Origin: Euborellia annulipes
Lineage: Eukaryota > Arthropoda > Insecta > Dermaptera > Anisolabididae
Direction of reading: 5' to 3'
DNA length: 64,000 nt
Assembly: GCA_023213315.1 (NCBI GenBank)
Contig: JAKCPI010006182.1
Span: 62,001-126,000 of the forward strand
The notes below the pieces were generated by a model. The model made no database searches. It saw only the letters and a list, made by a program, of their open reading frames with translations, and was not told the origin of the DNA. A program made the position numbers and the translations under genes. How positions within the stretch are numbered: the stretch's first letter is position 1; each line of letters starts with the position of its first letter. Below are positions 33,109 to 46,500 of this stretch, piece by piece.

Positions 33109-33240
33109 CCGTGTGGATCCAACTGCCGTTATCTTTGGGCGATGGCTTCTCCACTTCCGCTGACGCATGCGTTGGAACGTCAGGGTTGGTGCTCAAGCGA
33201 ACCTAGCGGACACTCCCGCAACTAGCAAGCTCCTCCCTCC
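33109..33240 (-). promoter_or_regulatory. probable Rap1 noncoding first exon and promoter-proximal CpG-richer island
   Basis: This ~130 bp segment is far more GC- and CpG-rich than its surroundings and ends on the minus strand in an excellent donor (CACACGG then GTAAGTT at 33108). The next minus-strand acceptor that makes sense is the Rap1 5' UTR acceptor at 7650. It contains the palindrome ACGCATGCGT, resembling NRF-1-type promoter sites. An upstream ATG inside it would open a short reading frame that stops inside the next exon before the Rap1 ATG. No TATA box was recognised. Assignment to Rap1 is inferred from orientation and order; the 5' end is a guess. Confidence 0.55.
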
Positions 33241-34000
33241 TTGATCCAAATCATCCAAAAAACAAGTTGCATTTACTTAATAATTTAACAATCAATTAAT
33301 GATTTATTCAAAATAAAAATAATAATATAATATAATTTTTAATTTAAATTTTAAATATCATAACAATCAAATAATCTTATTAAATTTTAAAATTTTTGTT
33401 TTAAATTAGTAAATTATTGGTAAAAGTTTATAATATATATTTTAAAATATTATAATAAAATTCATTAAATTTTTATTAATTCTTATACATTTAATGAATA
33501 TAAAAGTTTTTTTATTTAAAAGTAAAAAAATAAAGGCGCCGTTTTCAAAATTAAAAAAAATGAATTTTATTTATTATTGTATAATGATAAATATATATTT
33601 GAATATTTTATATTAATATTATAAATTCTATTTAAAAAAATTATTTTTAATGAAATAATAATTTTTTAATGTTATTTTTTTAATTTTTTAAAAATATGAA
33701 ATTATTACTTTTTATTTCTAAATAAATAAAAAATTTAATCTCCTTGTCATTTTAGCTACTATATAAAATACCAGATTATTAATTGTATATCATTATATAT
33801 ATTATTTTAAAGATTTTTCAGAAATTGGTAATTATAGAGCTAGCGTTCTCTGGTGAGGGTTTCTGAAACTTCAAGTTCAAATGAGCCGCTCTCTAAGAAT
33901 ACAAAATCCATAAATTAATTTATGAAAATTGATTTTTAATAAAATATATTCAAAAGAAATCAATATAAATATATTTTATTAAAATAAAACTTATTCACAA

Positions 34001-34158
34001 GGAGTCGTCCACATATTAAGTAACGCGTTAGGGGGTGGAGGAGGGGTCTGGACAACAAGTTACTAATTGCGACATGGGGGATCCGGGGTTTCTCTAAGTG
34101 TGGGGGGGGACAAGAATATCGTCAAAAAAAGCGTTACGTAATAGATGTGGACGACCCC
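34001..34158. mobile_element. Harbinger-like MITE, second copy, ~158 bp
   Basis: GGAGTCGTCCACATATTAAG at the left and GATGTGGACGACCCC at the right, with TAACGCG and GCGTTACGTA inside. Same family as 3040-3234. No clear target duplication. Confidence 0.65.
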
Positions 34159-34560
34159 ATTATTTTAGATTCTAAAATGTCAAGTTTTCATATATTGTGT
34201 TCTTAAAACTTTTTAATTCAGGACCATATTTTGATAAAAGTACCGGATAAAATTATATAGGTACCCAGAAATTTATTTAAGGTCTAAAAAAGAGCGTTTC
34301 GATAGCTGAGTGTTTAGTCGCATATGCTGAATGCTCTAGCTCCTTGCTTGGTATTCAACTTTGGCGCTAACTGTACACGAGTACTCTTTGCTTCTTGAGC
34401 GCCAAAAGATCTTCCCATGGCGTGATGCTTTGGCTTCTGCTCACAGAGTATATATATTCTGCTCGCGCATGACGTCATCCACGAGGGAATATCAGCTAAA
34501 GGCGCCAATTCATTCTGTCCGGTTTCTTCAATGTTCATTTTCTTATTAATATCCAAAAAA

Positions 34561-35197
34561 TGTCATGCTGTGATTTTTACGGATGTAAAAGCGATAATCA
34601 AAAACTAACAATTAAATATTAATAGGGGGGTAATTACCCCCTTTACTCCCCTTGGGCCAATGACTTGTTGCTTGTCGACGACAAAACAAAATTAATGTCC
34701 ACAATGGTAGGTATTAACTATTAAACTATACATATTATATACATTTTATTATTTTAGCCCATTTTTTTGGAAATAGAATATTACTTAATCAATAACTTAA
34801 AATTTATTAATTAAATATAAAATATATTTTGTCTATATCATATGAATTAAACAAATAATTATTTATGGAATTAAAAAAAACAAATTTATTTTTACAATTA
34901 TTTTTCATTGAATCTATTATCTCAATAGCTTATTATATAGATTTAAGATCCTTAATTTATTTTCAATAAACATTATTTTATAAAGATTTGGATAATTATA
35001 ATTGAAATGAAAAGTTAATAATTTAGAATACTGATACCGAATGAAAATTTCTAGCTAAAATAAAATATTTATAATTATACTATATCTTAGGAAATAATAT
35101 TTTTATTTTTATATTTCAGGGCTGCGCAGCTGAGGGATCGATTTCTCAGACTTCTGCCTCGAAAACTTTCATGCTGGGAACAATCTCTAAAAAAAAG
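34561..35197 (+). other. possible spliced transcript or THAP-like gene remnant (weak)
   Basis: An ATG at 34561 opens a 20-codon frame MSCCDFYGCKSDNQKLTIKY, whose CC...GC arrangement resembles the start of a THAP zinc finger. A TATA run lies ~110 bases upstream (34447). Downstream, CACAATG/GTAGGT at ~34706 and a TATTTCAG acceptor at 35119, followed by a 78-bp block ending AAG/GTCAGA at 35197, look like an intron and exon. No continuous reading frame joins them, and the 35120-35197 block could also be read on the minus strand. Confidence 0.2.
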
Positions 35198-36167
35198 GTC
35201 AGATATAATTTTGAAACTGCCTTAACTGCCTTGTCAAATATTTTAGAGCTTTACTAAAAACTTTGTCCACTGTTTCACAAAACCTCCATTACATTATTTT
35301 GAAGTTTTTTCATTTTCTAGTAAAAAAATTAAAAAATAAATTAGAGCGAAATATATCTAAATACTTCTATTCACATTCTTTTCCATAAAATTTGTATTTG
35401 TTATTATCATACATAATATTAACTGGTATGCAAACTTTCAAATGAATTTTGAGAGTGTCTTTTTTTGTTTACTTTTTCTTGTAAATAATAAATTACTAAG
35501 AAATGGTGAGAAATTGTATCTAACACCATAGTGTGTTAGTACTCTTGGGAGTTGCTTATATTTCATAAGCAGGCCACAAGTCCCCCCTTTTTCTTTTAGT
35601 AACAGTTCATTTTATTATTATTATAGGCCTTCTAAGGGGGACGCAAGAGAGGCTTGCCCCTTTTATATTCTGCCCCTTCGGGAATGGCCAAATTTTAGGT
35701 TGAACCCTCTCAAAATATTTTTATGGGTAGGGGCAGTAATCTGGGAGGGTGCCATTTCATTCCAATTCAAATGCTACATCTTATTTTGACTATATTTAAT
35801 AAATTACTTATTATTACTATTATTTTAATAATTTTTTTTTTCTTGAGAAATTTATTATTAAATTCGACATCTATATTAAAGAAAATATATATATAGCCTA
35901 TATAAATCTACGATATACAAACATCAAGAATGTTATCATAACATAGAATTTTTTTAAAAAATTTTTTATTTTCTAATTGGATAGAGAATCTAATAAAGTA
36001 AGAAAAAAGAAACGCCGAAATTTTGTAAAGTGATTATTACTGCAAAAGAAAGCTTAGTTTATTTTTGTGTGATTACAAAGATAGACAAGTTAAACTTTAT
36101 CATCGAACAATTTTTTAAGCCTTAACATTCATGTATATGTATATACAAAATATTTTATCCTCTCTAG

Positions 36168-36401
36168 CAGGGCCGTACCTGGGGACGTGCAAACCGCGCT
36201 GGCTCGGAATTGCTTTGCGAAGACGCCTTTATTTTGATTAAAAATTTGAGTGATTTTGATTTAAATATTTTATTAAAAATGTGAATTAGAAAATGTTGAA
36301 GATTCAGAAAGTTTTTTCCAAACGTTGGAAAAGGAAAGACGGGTTCCAAAAATGAGCCTGAGACGGGAAAATGGGGCACTTCATGACTAGGTACGTCCCT
36401 G
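36168..36401. mobile_element. hAT-like element, 234 bp, imperfect TSD
   Basis: Begins CAGGGCCGTACCTGGG and ends TAGGTACGTCCCTG, flanked by CTCTCTAG (36160-36167) and CTCCCTAT (36402-36409), six of eight positions matching. An ORF crossing it on the minus strand is judged spurious. Confidence 0.65.
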
Positions 36402-37396
36402 CTCCCTATCCTATTAGAAAATAAATTTTCAACTTTATATATACACATAAATATTGTAATATATTAGTTATGTTCCGGTTATGTGTCAGACCATAAAATG
36501 GCAACACTTTTTTTCTAATTGCTTAAGAAAATTTTCCCCCGTATGTCCCAAACTTAATTTTTGTCTCAACATCTATTTTGAAAATTTAAAAAGATCTTTT
36601 TTTAGAATCCCGTCTTAAATGACTAATTGGAAACCACCAATTAGAAAAAGTTATTAATGGCTTTAGTTGACTAATCGGCAATAATCGGAAAATCACAAAT
36701 TATCTTATATGCCAGAGTTTCTCTCCCTAAATTACAAAAATTATTCAGAAAAAACAGCAAATAAAATTTTGATAAGTGAAAATATTAAAAATGAATTAAC
36801 AGGATATTTGCTTTTAACGGTAGAGAATTTTTTTAAATTAATTTGCTGAGCTTTTTTTTTGCATTTTGACTTGTGAGGAGACCCGGACTCCCCTTGCTTC
36901 GCCACCGTCTAGTCGGTGAACATTTAATCTATAAAAATTTATCTAAAAAGGTGCTTGAAACACCCTTCATATTTACAGAAAAGATTTCTGATATAAAAAA
37001 ATTATTTTCAGTAAAGAAAACAATTAACATCCAAATATATAATTATCTATACACATTTAATTTATCATTTATAAAACAATAATACTATAATTAATATACA
37101 TTAAAATATTACACATTGATTTATAAAAAATGATTACATATTTGGATTTTTTATAATAAAGGACGGTAAAGTCACAGCCCTAAAGAAAGGGATTGAATCA
37201 CGAGGACTAAAACTAATCTAGAAAAAATAATAATAAAAAATAAGAGTAATATCAACATTGAACTTGTATAAAAATAATAGTTGTGTCTCCTTATAAGCCG
37301 GTGGGTTCCTGATAAAATCAAAATAATAAAAGAGACTTTTCGGACAAGAAAAAAATATTAAAAAACGTCCTATGGATACTTTCAAAGTACCATTTG

Positions 37397-37571
37397 TTAT
37401 TTATTTCCGAAGGTTGGATTACAACGACAGACACAACAGGATGGAAACAGGAACCAATCCATGAAGATGCCTTTACAGTCGTTTTCAGGATCGTAAGCAA
37501 GGAGTCGATGCCATTTATATTTTTGCTCGCATCCGCATTCGCCAGAACATCTTTTAGTCTGTAACTTGCTC
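37397..37571 (-). CDS. spz: Spätzle-like exon 6 (C-terminal cystine knot and stop)
   Basis: Acceptor TTTTTTCAG ends at 37572. The exon encodes 57 residues, [20 protein letters not shown] to [13 protein letters not shown], with TAA at 37399-37397. It carries eight of the ten knot-domain cysteines and the signature [11 protein letters not shown]. Confidence 0.96.
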
Positions 37572-40500
37572 CTGAAAAAAATCACAGACATTTTTAATAT
37601 ATATATTATATGGAGATAAATGGGAGCGTACTATAATTATTCAATCCCCTCTCCCCGGGGAGGTTAAGAACATTAAAGAAAAAGATGAACAAACAAATCT
37701 AAATATAAGTTTGGCTGCTAAAACAAAAATCTGAGTATGCCACTTGAAGAAAAGTTTCAAGATGTTATGAAGATTGTTTACTATATGGAGTATTTTTGTA
37801 TTAAGCGGAAATAATTCAGGTGGTGGTTATATTTGTTAAAATAAGACAAAATTTTCTATGTCCGGAAACGCTTCTTTCACCAGATACTGGCCATTGCTTG
37901 TTCAAAATGGCCAGTATCTGGAAAAAGAAGAGTTCTTTCCCCTGAATTATCTCCGCTCATTACAGAAACATCCTGTATCTTAGAAGAAGGTGCTTACGAG
38001 CAGACTTCCTGATGGATGGCTTGTTCAAAGTGCTGAGTATTGACGATAGCTCTGATTTTTCCAGCGGAATTCGATGCCCAGTATGGGGTCACAATTTCTA
38101 TCTTAGATTCGCAGGCGTCGACCCTAAATAAAAATAGAAAAAAAAATTAATATAGTTGTTAAAACGACAACAAGTTGTTTGTAGATCACTCGTCCCCTCC
38201 CCTATCCTTCGCAATTCTTACTAGTCCTACCGAAGAGCTATTTATTTTTCTTGCTTGTTTGAAATCTAATTCATCATTTTATTTAATTGTATTTAATTAA
38301 TTGATAACGTTTTGATTCCTTATCCACTGGCACAGTCTACGGCACTGTCCACTCAATGCTTTGACAGTTCCTAGTTAAAGGAAGTTTTTTCATATTTTTG
38401 ATAAAAAACTAAAATTCAAGCTGATTAGAATCAGATTACAATTTTTTTATATGAATTTTAGTTTTGTTCACTTTAAATTTACTGAATTTAATAGAAACTT
38501 AGTTCTGGATAGCCAAAAGCCAAATTCCGCCCGCAAATTTATCCCCCTCTAAACGGTTGCTTGGCTTACTAGATCCACGGTGCTGGAATTAGAACAATTC
38601 ATTGGGCCAATAATGTTCTACATTTGACTGATTTATCAAACAATTTTTTATAAGTAATCGTTTTAACCTGAGGCATCCTTTCAATTTCTATAACCACTTG
38701 ACCGGATAATCGAAAAACTCATTCAAATAAACGAATAGTTTGTTATTTTGAAAGAATTCTTCCAAAGATAATTGAAAGAAAAAGTAAGCTTCTAAGACTT
38801 CCATGGCTTCCCCGAGGACTGGTGCCTCTAAGCGAGCCGTTAATAAATTAATATTTATTTAATTGATGAAACGAAAAAAAGGGGTGGGGGGGAAGGGGTT
38901 CCCCAAAAAACCCCCCCCCCCATTTTCTTCACATTATTAAAAATGATTGTATATTTATTTTTTATTTCTTCAAACTCGTTTTGAGTCTCTGTGCTCCTAG
39001 ACACTCATAGAGCCTACTGAATATCGAATAAAATTGGTGATCCATTTCAGGGCCCTCTAAAGAATATAAATATATGCTGACCGTCCACTTTCGCTGGATT
39101 GATTGTTCCTGAAGGATTGTCTTGTATGTCTTATCTTGCTAAAATAGGAGCCGGAATCACCCGAAGCCGTGTCTGCGTCTTCTAGCGTCGTACGCATGCG
39201 TGGTCCACCGTCGGCTCCCGTTTCCGCTGCAACATCCGCTGCTGCATCGCGCTTCACGTTGCGCTTAGCCTAAAAACAAAGAAACAATTCAGTTACTTAC
39301 GCGGAATATTAATAGATTAGATCAGAGGTTCTCAAATTCGTATTTTGCACCCCCCTCCTTTATACCTAGAATAATTCTGCCTCCCACCCCCTGGGATGAG
39401 TTAATAAGTCTTTATACAAGTACACCCACCTACCGGCCTATCTCTGCAAGCAGAACGGATGGATTTTTCTTCAAATGCAGCAGAAAAAAAAATTTTTGAA
39501 GTGAAGTGTCTTGTCTTGTATCGGGAATAAATTCGGTCCGTTTATTTGTGGTCAAAAATTTATTTCAGAACAAAATTTGTACAGCGCTGGCTACAACTTT
39601 TTCCCACTCCTATCTCGAAAAAATGTCTCATCTTTTGAGACGATCCAAGTTGGGAGCCAGTTTTCGTCAGGCGAAAACGGCGGTTTCAGTAGAATACCCC
39701 ACTTGTTTGTTTCCAAATAATTTTTTGGGACATGAGGCCGACCGAGCGTTATCATGCAGAATGTGTCATGTCTTTGCTCGTATTCGGACCGTTTTTCTCG
39801 TAATACACGCCTCAGACGAATCAATTGTAGCCGATACCGACTCCTCTTCTGGCTCTGCTTATGAAAAAATATAAGCTGATTCCGGTGTTGTCGAAACCAT
39901 TCCCTACATGATTTATCAGTTGGAGCATTGGCACCATAAACTTCTATAAGAATTAGATGCGCGTCAGCTGCACATTTCTTCTCATTAAAGCAGGAAACTA
40001 AAGCCTCCCGCAAATGCTGCTTAGTTATCACAAAATTTGACATATTCAACACAGTAAAAAACAGGGTTTTAGAATGAAACTCAGAGAAATATAAACTTAA
40101 AATTATTGAAATATGTCTAACTTCCCTGAAAAGACTGAAATCAGCTGTCACTACATAACAGCCAGAGCCATCTTTTGAAAACGGAGCGAACTAACTTTTA
40201 CTCCTAAAATTAGGACCATAGCCAGAAAATTATTTGAAGGTTTATTTAGATTATCCAGACTCCTTAAATTAATAAATGCATAAGATATATTGAATACAAT
40301 ATTTTATATAATTTCTAACAGCGTAACTATATTTCCCTTTATTATTTATTTATTTTATTTGAGATTTCGGAAGTGTTTGAACCCAGTGGCGTCATTTCAA
40401 CTTTTTCTTGGGGAGGGGGGCAAACATTTTTTTTTCTTAAAATTTACTTACACATAGGTACTCAAATTTGGCCAAAAGATATTTAATTTAATTAATTGTT

Positions 40501-43500
40501 TAATTTTGTACTCAGTGGCGTAAAGTACACCCCCCGTAATCCCCCGATGCGGGGGGAGGGGCGGGCTATCAAGGCCATGAAAAAATGATATATTCTTTAT
40601 TCCTTTTATAATATATCATTTTTCCGTTTTCACTTGAGCCCCGAGGGGCCCGGACCTTCTCTTTTAGTTAAAACTTTTATTAAAAAAATGCTTAAATATT
40701 AATATATTTCATTTTTTTTTTTATTACTTTTATTTATATGGCACACTTTTTCAAACAAAAATTTAGAAATTAACCTTATACCCGTATTTATGTACCATCA
40801 AGAGAAAAGATATCGGACAATATAGGCTCAAATGCCAGGTAGCCGCCATCTTGTACAATATCTTTTCTCTGCATGGTATATAGATTTGAAAAATTTCGGG
40901 GTGGGGGGGGGGGGGCCACTCGGCTCCCCTTAAATACGCCCGGGGCGAAAAAAAATGTTGTGGGGGGCTCAGCTAAAATACGTTACACCACTGTGGGTAC
41001 TATCTTAATTATATAGCCGCCTCCCACTTTGCTCGAATAAAAAAAACAACAAAGCATGATAATCTTCTGGGAGAGAGATGAATCTAACAATTTTTCACTA
41101 GAATACAAATTATAATAAATTTTATTCTGTGCAGCGACGAGTTCAGTTCCTCGCCGTTTTATATTTAAATAGGTGATAAAAACCCTTTTCCTGTTCCAAG
41201 GATTTATGGTCCATTCATAAATTACTTAAGGCCCTTTATTGCGCCTGCTGCGAAAAGTAAACAATCAACTCCAAAAAGGATAGAAGTTGCTTTTGCAGAG
41301 GTCATTTGACCAAATATTTATCTTATCGACGATTATTATATCCATCTTGAGATTTCTCTATATATTTATTAGCAAGGTTTTTTTGCTTTTATTGGGATTT
41401 CAATTTATAAATTGTTTGTATATATGTGTTTATTTTGTGAAACCCCCTCGCAGTCAAAATTGGAAAGAAAGCCAGCCTTAGGATGGCTTCTTGTCTGAGA
41501 GGTCGGGTCGATCTCTTCTTATCTCCCCTGAGGGATGCTGTCATGGACCAAGCACATCACACTCAGTCGATTTTCTCTGCATAACTCGCTTTTCCGCCTC
41601 TTCTTTTCTCAGCCAGATTTTGTGCTGTTCTCATATTATTCTTCAATATAAAAATTTAAAATTTATAAGCTTATTTTTATTGGAGAGAAATTGAAATATG
41701 CTTTTCCAAGCGAAGAAAAAAACGGATATTTTTTATCTATATGAGAGGACTCTCGAAAAAATTGAAGCCCTAATAAATATCTCCGAAATTTCTCGATAGG
41801 AAATACATTTATTCGGGCAAAAATTTGTCTAATCAAAATGTTTCAAATGATTTAATAATTTGAACGCAGAGCATTTGCGTGTGCCCCAATACATTTTGGT
41901 ACAAGTTATTGTTTTAAATAGACGTTTGGACATTTCTTATTAAAATTTCATTACCCTTTTTTAGTCCAAATTTACCTTTTGAAAATTAAACTTTATTAAT
42001 TTGTTTTAATTCGCAAATGTAAGTGTATAAACGGCATTGCAAAACATTCAGAACTTAGTTTTTAGACGAATTTAAACACAACTTAATATAAATATCCATT
42101 GCAATTTGTAAAAATTGTCATCGTTTGGGATGGAACGGGAAGTGAACTCCTGACCCCTAGCACAAGAGGTGATTGTTCATCCATTGTGCTACGGCCAAGA
42201 AGCTTTTCTTTTAATTTATTTGAATTTGTTTTAAATATTATTTAGCATAGAACAACCAAAAGTTTTGTCTTCTGGTTGCGCCATTTTTATTCCGAGCCCA
42301 TATAGTTTCCCCAAATTAATTCTCAAGTAAACAAATCAGAGAAGAAATTTTACAAATTAAATTTGCATAGTGAAAATTTGAATATAATTACTGATATCGT
42401 TAAGATTTGAATTATTCAATAATTATAATCTTATTATAGGCTTTTGTACATTTCTCTCGATCTCTCCGATCTGTCTTGATAATTAATTAGGATGGTTAAA
42501 ATTATCCAATATAAATGTATTCCACGCTTTAACCATTTAATTAATTTTACGATATTCTTGCGTAAATCAAATTTGAGTAAAGCTAATATAATAACCATTC
42601 GGGGAAAATATAATTGATCTTGGAGCAATATGATAATAAAATTTAAATAAACCCTTTAACGTAATTCAGATATAAATACATTTATCAAGAAGTTAAATAA
42701 GAGAAGGGGATTGGAGCATTTTCACAAATAAATAAAAAAAATAATAATAATATTCAACAAGACATGTGAGTGTTTTTTATTGGTGAGGCCAAACATCCCT
42801 TGGCCCCCGGGAATCGAACCCAGGATCTCCGCCTTTCCGGGGCATAGGCGTGCGTCGATTCCCGGGGGCCATGGGATGTTTGGCCTCACCAATAAAAAAC
42901 ACTCACATGTCTTCTTGAATATATCTATGACTTGTTTAGTCCGAATCGAGGTATTTTGAATACTATTATCTCATTCAAATATATAGATCTCGAAAAATAT
43001 TTAATAATAATAATAATTTACAAATTCGTCTGTTTTATTATGATTCTGAGTAGGAACCGACCGAATATTCGGTTTCGGTTACGGTTTCGGCCAGTTTCGG
43101 CCAAAAATCATGGTTTCGGCCGTAGTTTCGGTTTCGGCCAAAAAGTGGCCGAACCTTTCGGCCAGCCGAAACCAGAGTGAAAAAATGGGATGAGACTCGC
43201 ATGCAAAAAAAAGGTCAAACAATTTGCACTTGGAGGGAGAAAAAATTTTAGTCTCCCTAAAAAAAAGGTAAAATGATTTTCACGGGAGGGAAAAAAAATT
43301 CAAAAAAAAAAAGGTAAAATGAAAAAAAACAATTTATAAGGAAAAACAAGTTTCGGTTTCGGTTACGGTTTCGGCCGAAACTAAGGTTGAGGCCGAATAT
43401 TCGGTTTCGGTTTCGGCTGAAAATCTTGTTTCGGTCGGACCCTAATTCTGAGATAAACAAAAATAATTTCTCTTCAATCATTCTAGGTTCCTTTTTTTTC

Positions 43501-46500
43501 TAGTAAAAATTGAGAAAAATTCAGGTCCGTCATGTCATGCTCGGCACCCCCTAGTTAACCAGAACGAACGAGAAACAGACAGCTGCGCGCGCTGTTAGTG
43601 CGCCCTGCTCTGGGACTGGTGTGTTTAGTCTTGTCATTGAATGTTTATGTCCGGTATTGTATTCGCCGCTTTTAACTCGTGTGAATGCAAGTATAGAGCT
43701 GTTTATAAAAAAATGAGAGTAGAAAAATAAGAAATGCATGAAATCGAAAGCGCAAGTGTGAAGGACATGAAAATATGGAGAAAGATTGTGCAAAGAGTGG
43801 GGTTGGGATATCCTGACTGGACTTAATCCGAAGGGGAATGCTGTTAGAACGTGTCAGCTTATTGAGAAAAAAAGCAGATTAAAATGCTAATGATAGCGTG
43901 AATCACAGTTAGTTTTTTTTTTCTCTATAAATTAAAGAAAAAGATTCTTACCTGGTCATGGTTTCGATTTGGCGGTCCATATTCTGTTGACATTTGAAAT
44001 TCTCCATACATTCTCTTCATTAATGCTTTATTCTCATCTATGAATCTTTCAATATTTTCTCTATAAATAAAAACAAACAAACAAATTATTTAAAATAATT
44101 TCTAACAGTTATAATATTATGAAAAACAAGTTAACAAATAATAACGTTCTGTTTGTTATGTTATTTTTAGTTAAATAGAAAGTTGGAATTCTTTATTAAA
44201 ATTGTTTATAAATATACAATATTTTTATGGTATAGCCCCAGAAAAACTTTTCTATACCATATTCTAAATAATATTCTATAGTTTTATTTTTTTTAAATAA
44301 TTTTAAATTAAATTATATATTATTTAATAGATAATATTTTACTGTTTTTTACTTTTTATATAATATACTGTATACCATTACTTTGTTTTTTTTAAATATT
44401 TGATTTTTTCCATTAAAATACTTTCGCACCAAGGATTTAGTGTTTCGCATTCTTGACATTCATTTCCACATTTTTACTTTTTCTTACTTATAGACCTATA
44501 TGTCATATATATTAATAGAAAGCATTGCGATAATTTCACAAATTTGGATGGAAATACACGTTTTGTGAGTCCCTGATTTAAAAAAAGTGAGTCCCACAAA
44601 AGAGCAGAGGTTGAAATTCGATATTTAAGTTTAAGTACTCTACTAGCAGACAAATGAATAAAAGAATAAAATCGGCCACAGATTACTAGTTAATACTTTA
44701 CTGATATACTACAATGTTAACACAATATAAATATTTCCCTCTGATTGTTTATAAATTTTATAATAAATAAATAAAAAAAAAATGTGTTGTTAAGCCCCGT
44801 TTAAAGTTTTACCCTGCTCCGCCATTTTGTGTTTGAAACCGCCTAGAGAAAACTACACACATTGCTTGTCTGATGAATCGGGTTGCCTATTTTTAAAAAT
44901 TTTAATTGATTTCAAAATGAAATACAATTTCCCTAAGTGACTCGATTTTATCATTTGTAAAGCGTGACATCTTTGTCGGGGAGGGGGGAGGGGGGAGGTG
45001 AATGGTTATGTTATTAGGGATACATTTTTCACATTAAATTATTTTAAAAAATGCCTTCGTTTGCCTATTCGCTATACTAAAATTTCTTTACAAACGAAAT
45101 TCTATGACAGCAAAACGCCTTCTTTGGGAAATAATTTTTTTTTATTGTGAATAAAATATTTAGGAAACCACCGTATAAGGAGATAAATTTTGATGATATC
45201 TTTAAACCTTTTATGTAAATGTTTATAATTATCTCCGGCGTTTATTATAGGAGTATTAATAAAACTTTTGTACCATTCTTTTAATTTATCTCTAATAAAA
45301 TGGTGATATTAATAAAAAGAAATATTAAATTCCTTAAAGTTCAAGCGGAATAGACTTCGTTCCCATTTCATATTATATACTAAGGTTACCATAAAAAATA
45401 ATGAGTCAGTGACAAGTTCAAGTAAATATCAATTATTTTTTATTAAATATTATAAATTAGTAGTAATAAAAATCCAAGTATTTCGTTAATTTTCATTAAA
45501 AATGATAATGGCAAATAGTGAAATGCACTAATGTCATGCGGTCTTTTTCTAAGGGCAAATCCTTAAAGACCTTGAGAATTTTGCATTGCAAACTAACGCT
45601 CAATTACCGAAGCCTCCAAAGGCAATAAAAAATGCTTTCGTTTATTGTTTGATTTCCTAAGTGGCCTAATTCTGTAAATTATCATCGTTTGTTTATAAAA
45701 AAAGATGATGAATCAATTCAAGGCTAGCGACATATTGATATGGTACAAATTTACTGGTATCTTTACCCCTATTTTATTGCGTTGAACCCACAAAATGTTA
45801 GTCAATTAGTAGACATAGATGGTGACATGGATGGCGACAATGACAACCCTATGGGGGAAAATCCCCACCCCCTATAATTAAAAAGGGGACAGACAAGCAT
45901 ACCAGTTTTTATTGTCCAGAGTCATATATTCGATTAGCAACAAAGACTATTTAAATATATTATTGAATAATTCGCTATAACTGAAACAGGGATGAAATAA
46001 ACCCTTCAAAATATAATAAGCCTTCAATGATTTATTAATTAGTTCAGGAGTCGGCAACATTTTTAAAGAGAAAGGCTCACTTTCAAAAGAAATATCTTTA
46101 GGCGGGCCGCACAATTCAAAGAAACCTCGAATGTCAAGGCTAAGTAGCTTAACACCGGGCCAGCTAACTGACCAAAGAAGAAGAAATGTAATTCGATATT
46201 GCCTGGTGGGCCGCACGAAACCCGCAGGTTGCCGACTCCTAGTTTAGCTTATTTAAAATTAATACAAATACGTACTTAATTTCGGTTTATTTATGTAAGA
46301 TACGACGTTTCGGACACTCATTCTGTGGTCTGTTTCAATAGAGATATAATCACAAAGCATATCTGGTGATCTACATTCAAACTGATGCAAAATGTAGAGT
46401 GCCCGAAACGTTGCATTTTACTCTAAATTAAGTATTTTTTTGTAATAACAGTAATTGTGGAAGCTTAAACTCTCAATATGAGGGATGTTCTATAAATATT

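Larger units (their letters stand above)
33241..37396. other. intergenic region between Rap1 and the Spätzle-like gene
   Basis: 33300-33800 is exceptionally AT-rich with no usable ORFs. The Harbinger-like MITE at 34001, a GC-richer block at 34290-34720 and a hAT-like MITE at 36168 lie within. Other stretches show nothing recognisable. The 3' UTR of the Spätzle-like gene should occupy part of 37100-37396 but its end is not visible. Confidence 0.5.

Noticed and set aside
34314..34556. 80-codon minus ORF
   Set aside because: No motif, and both strands are open over the same GC-richer block.
39506..39874. Plus-strand 122-codon ORF
   Set aside because: It is the antisense shadow of the mariner pseudogene, which carries recognisable protein motifs on the minus strand.
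42751..42922. Functional tRNA gene
   Set aside because: The T arm and B box look perfect, but the D arm and anticodon stem cannot form and the 5' half is an inverted copy of the 3' half.
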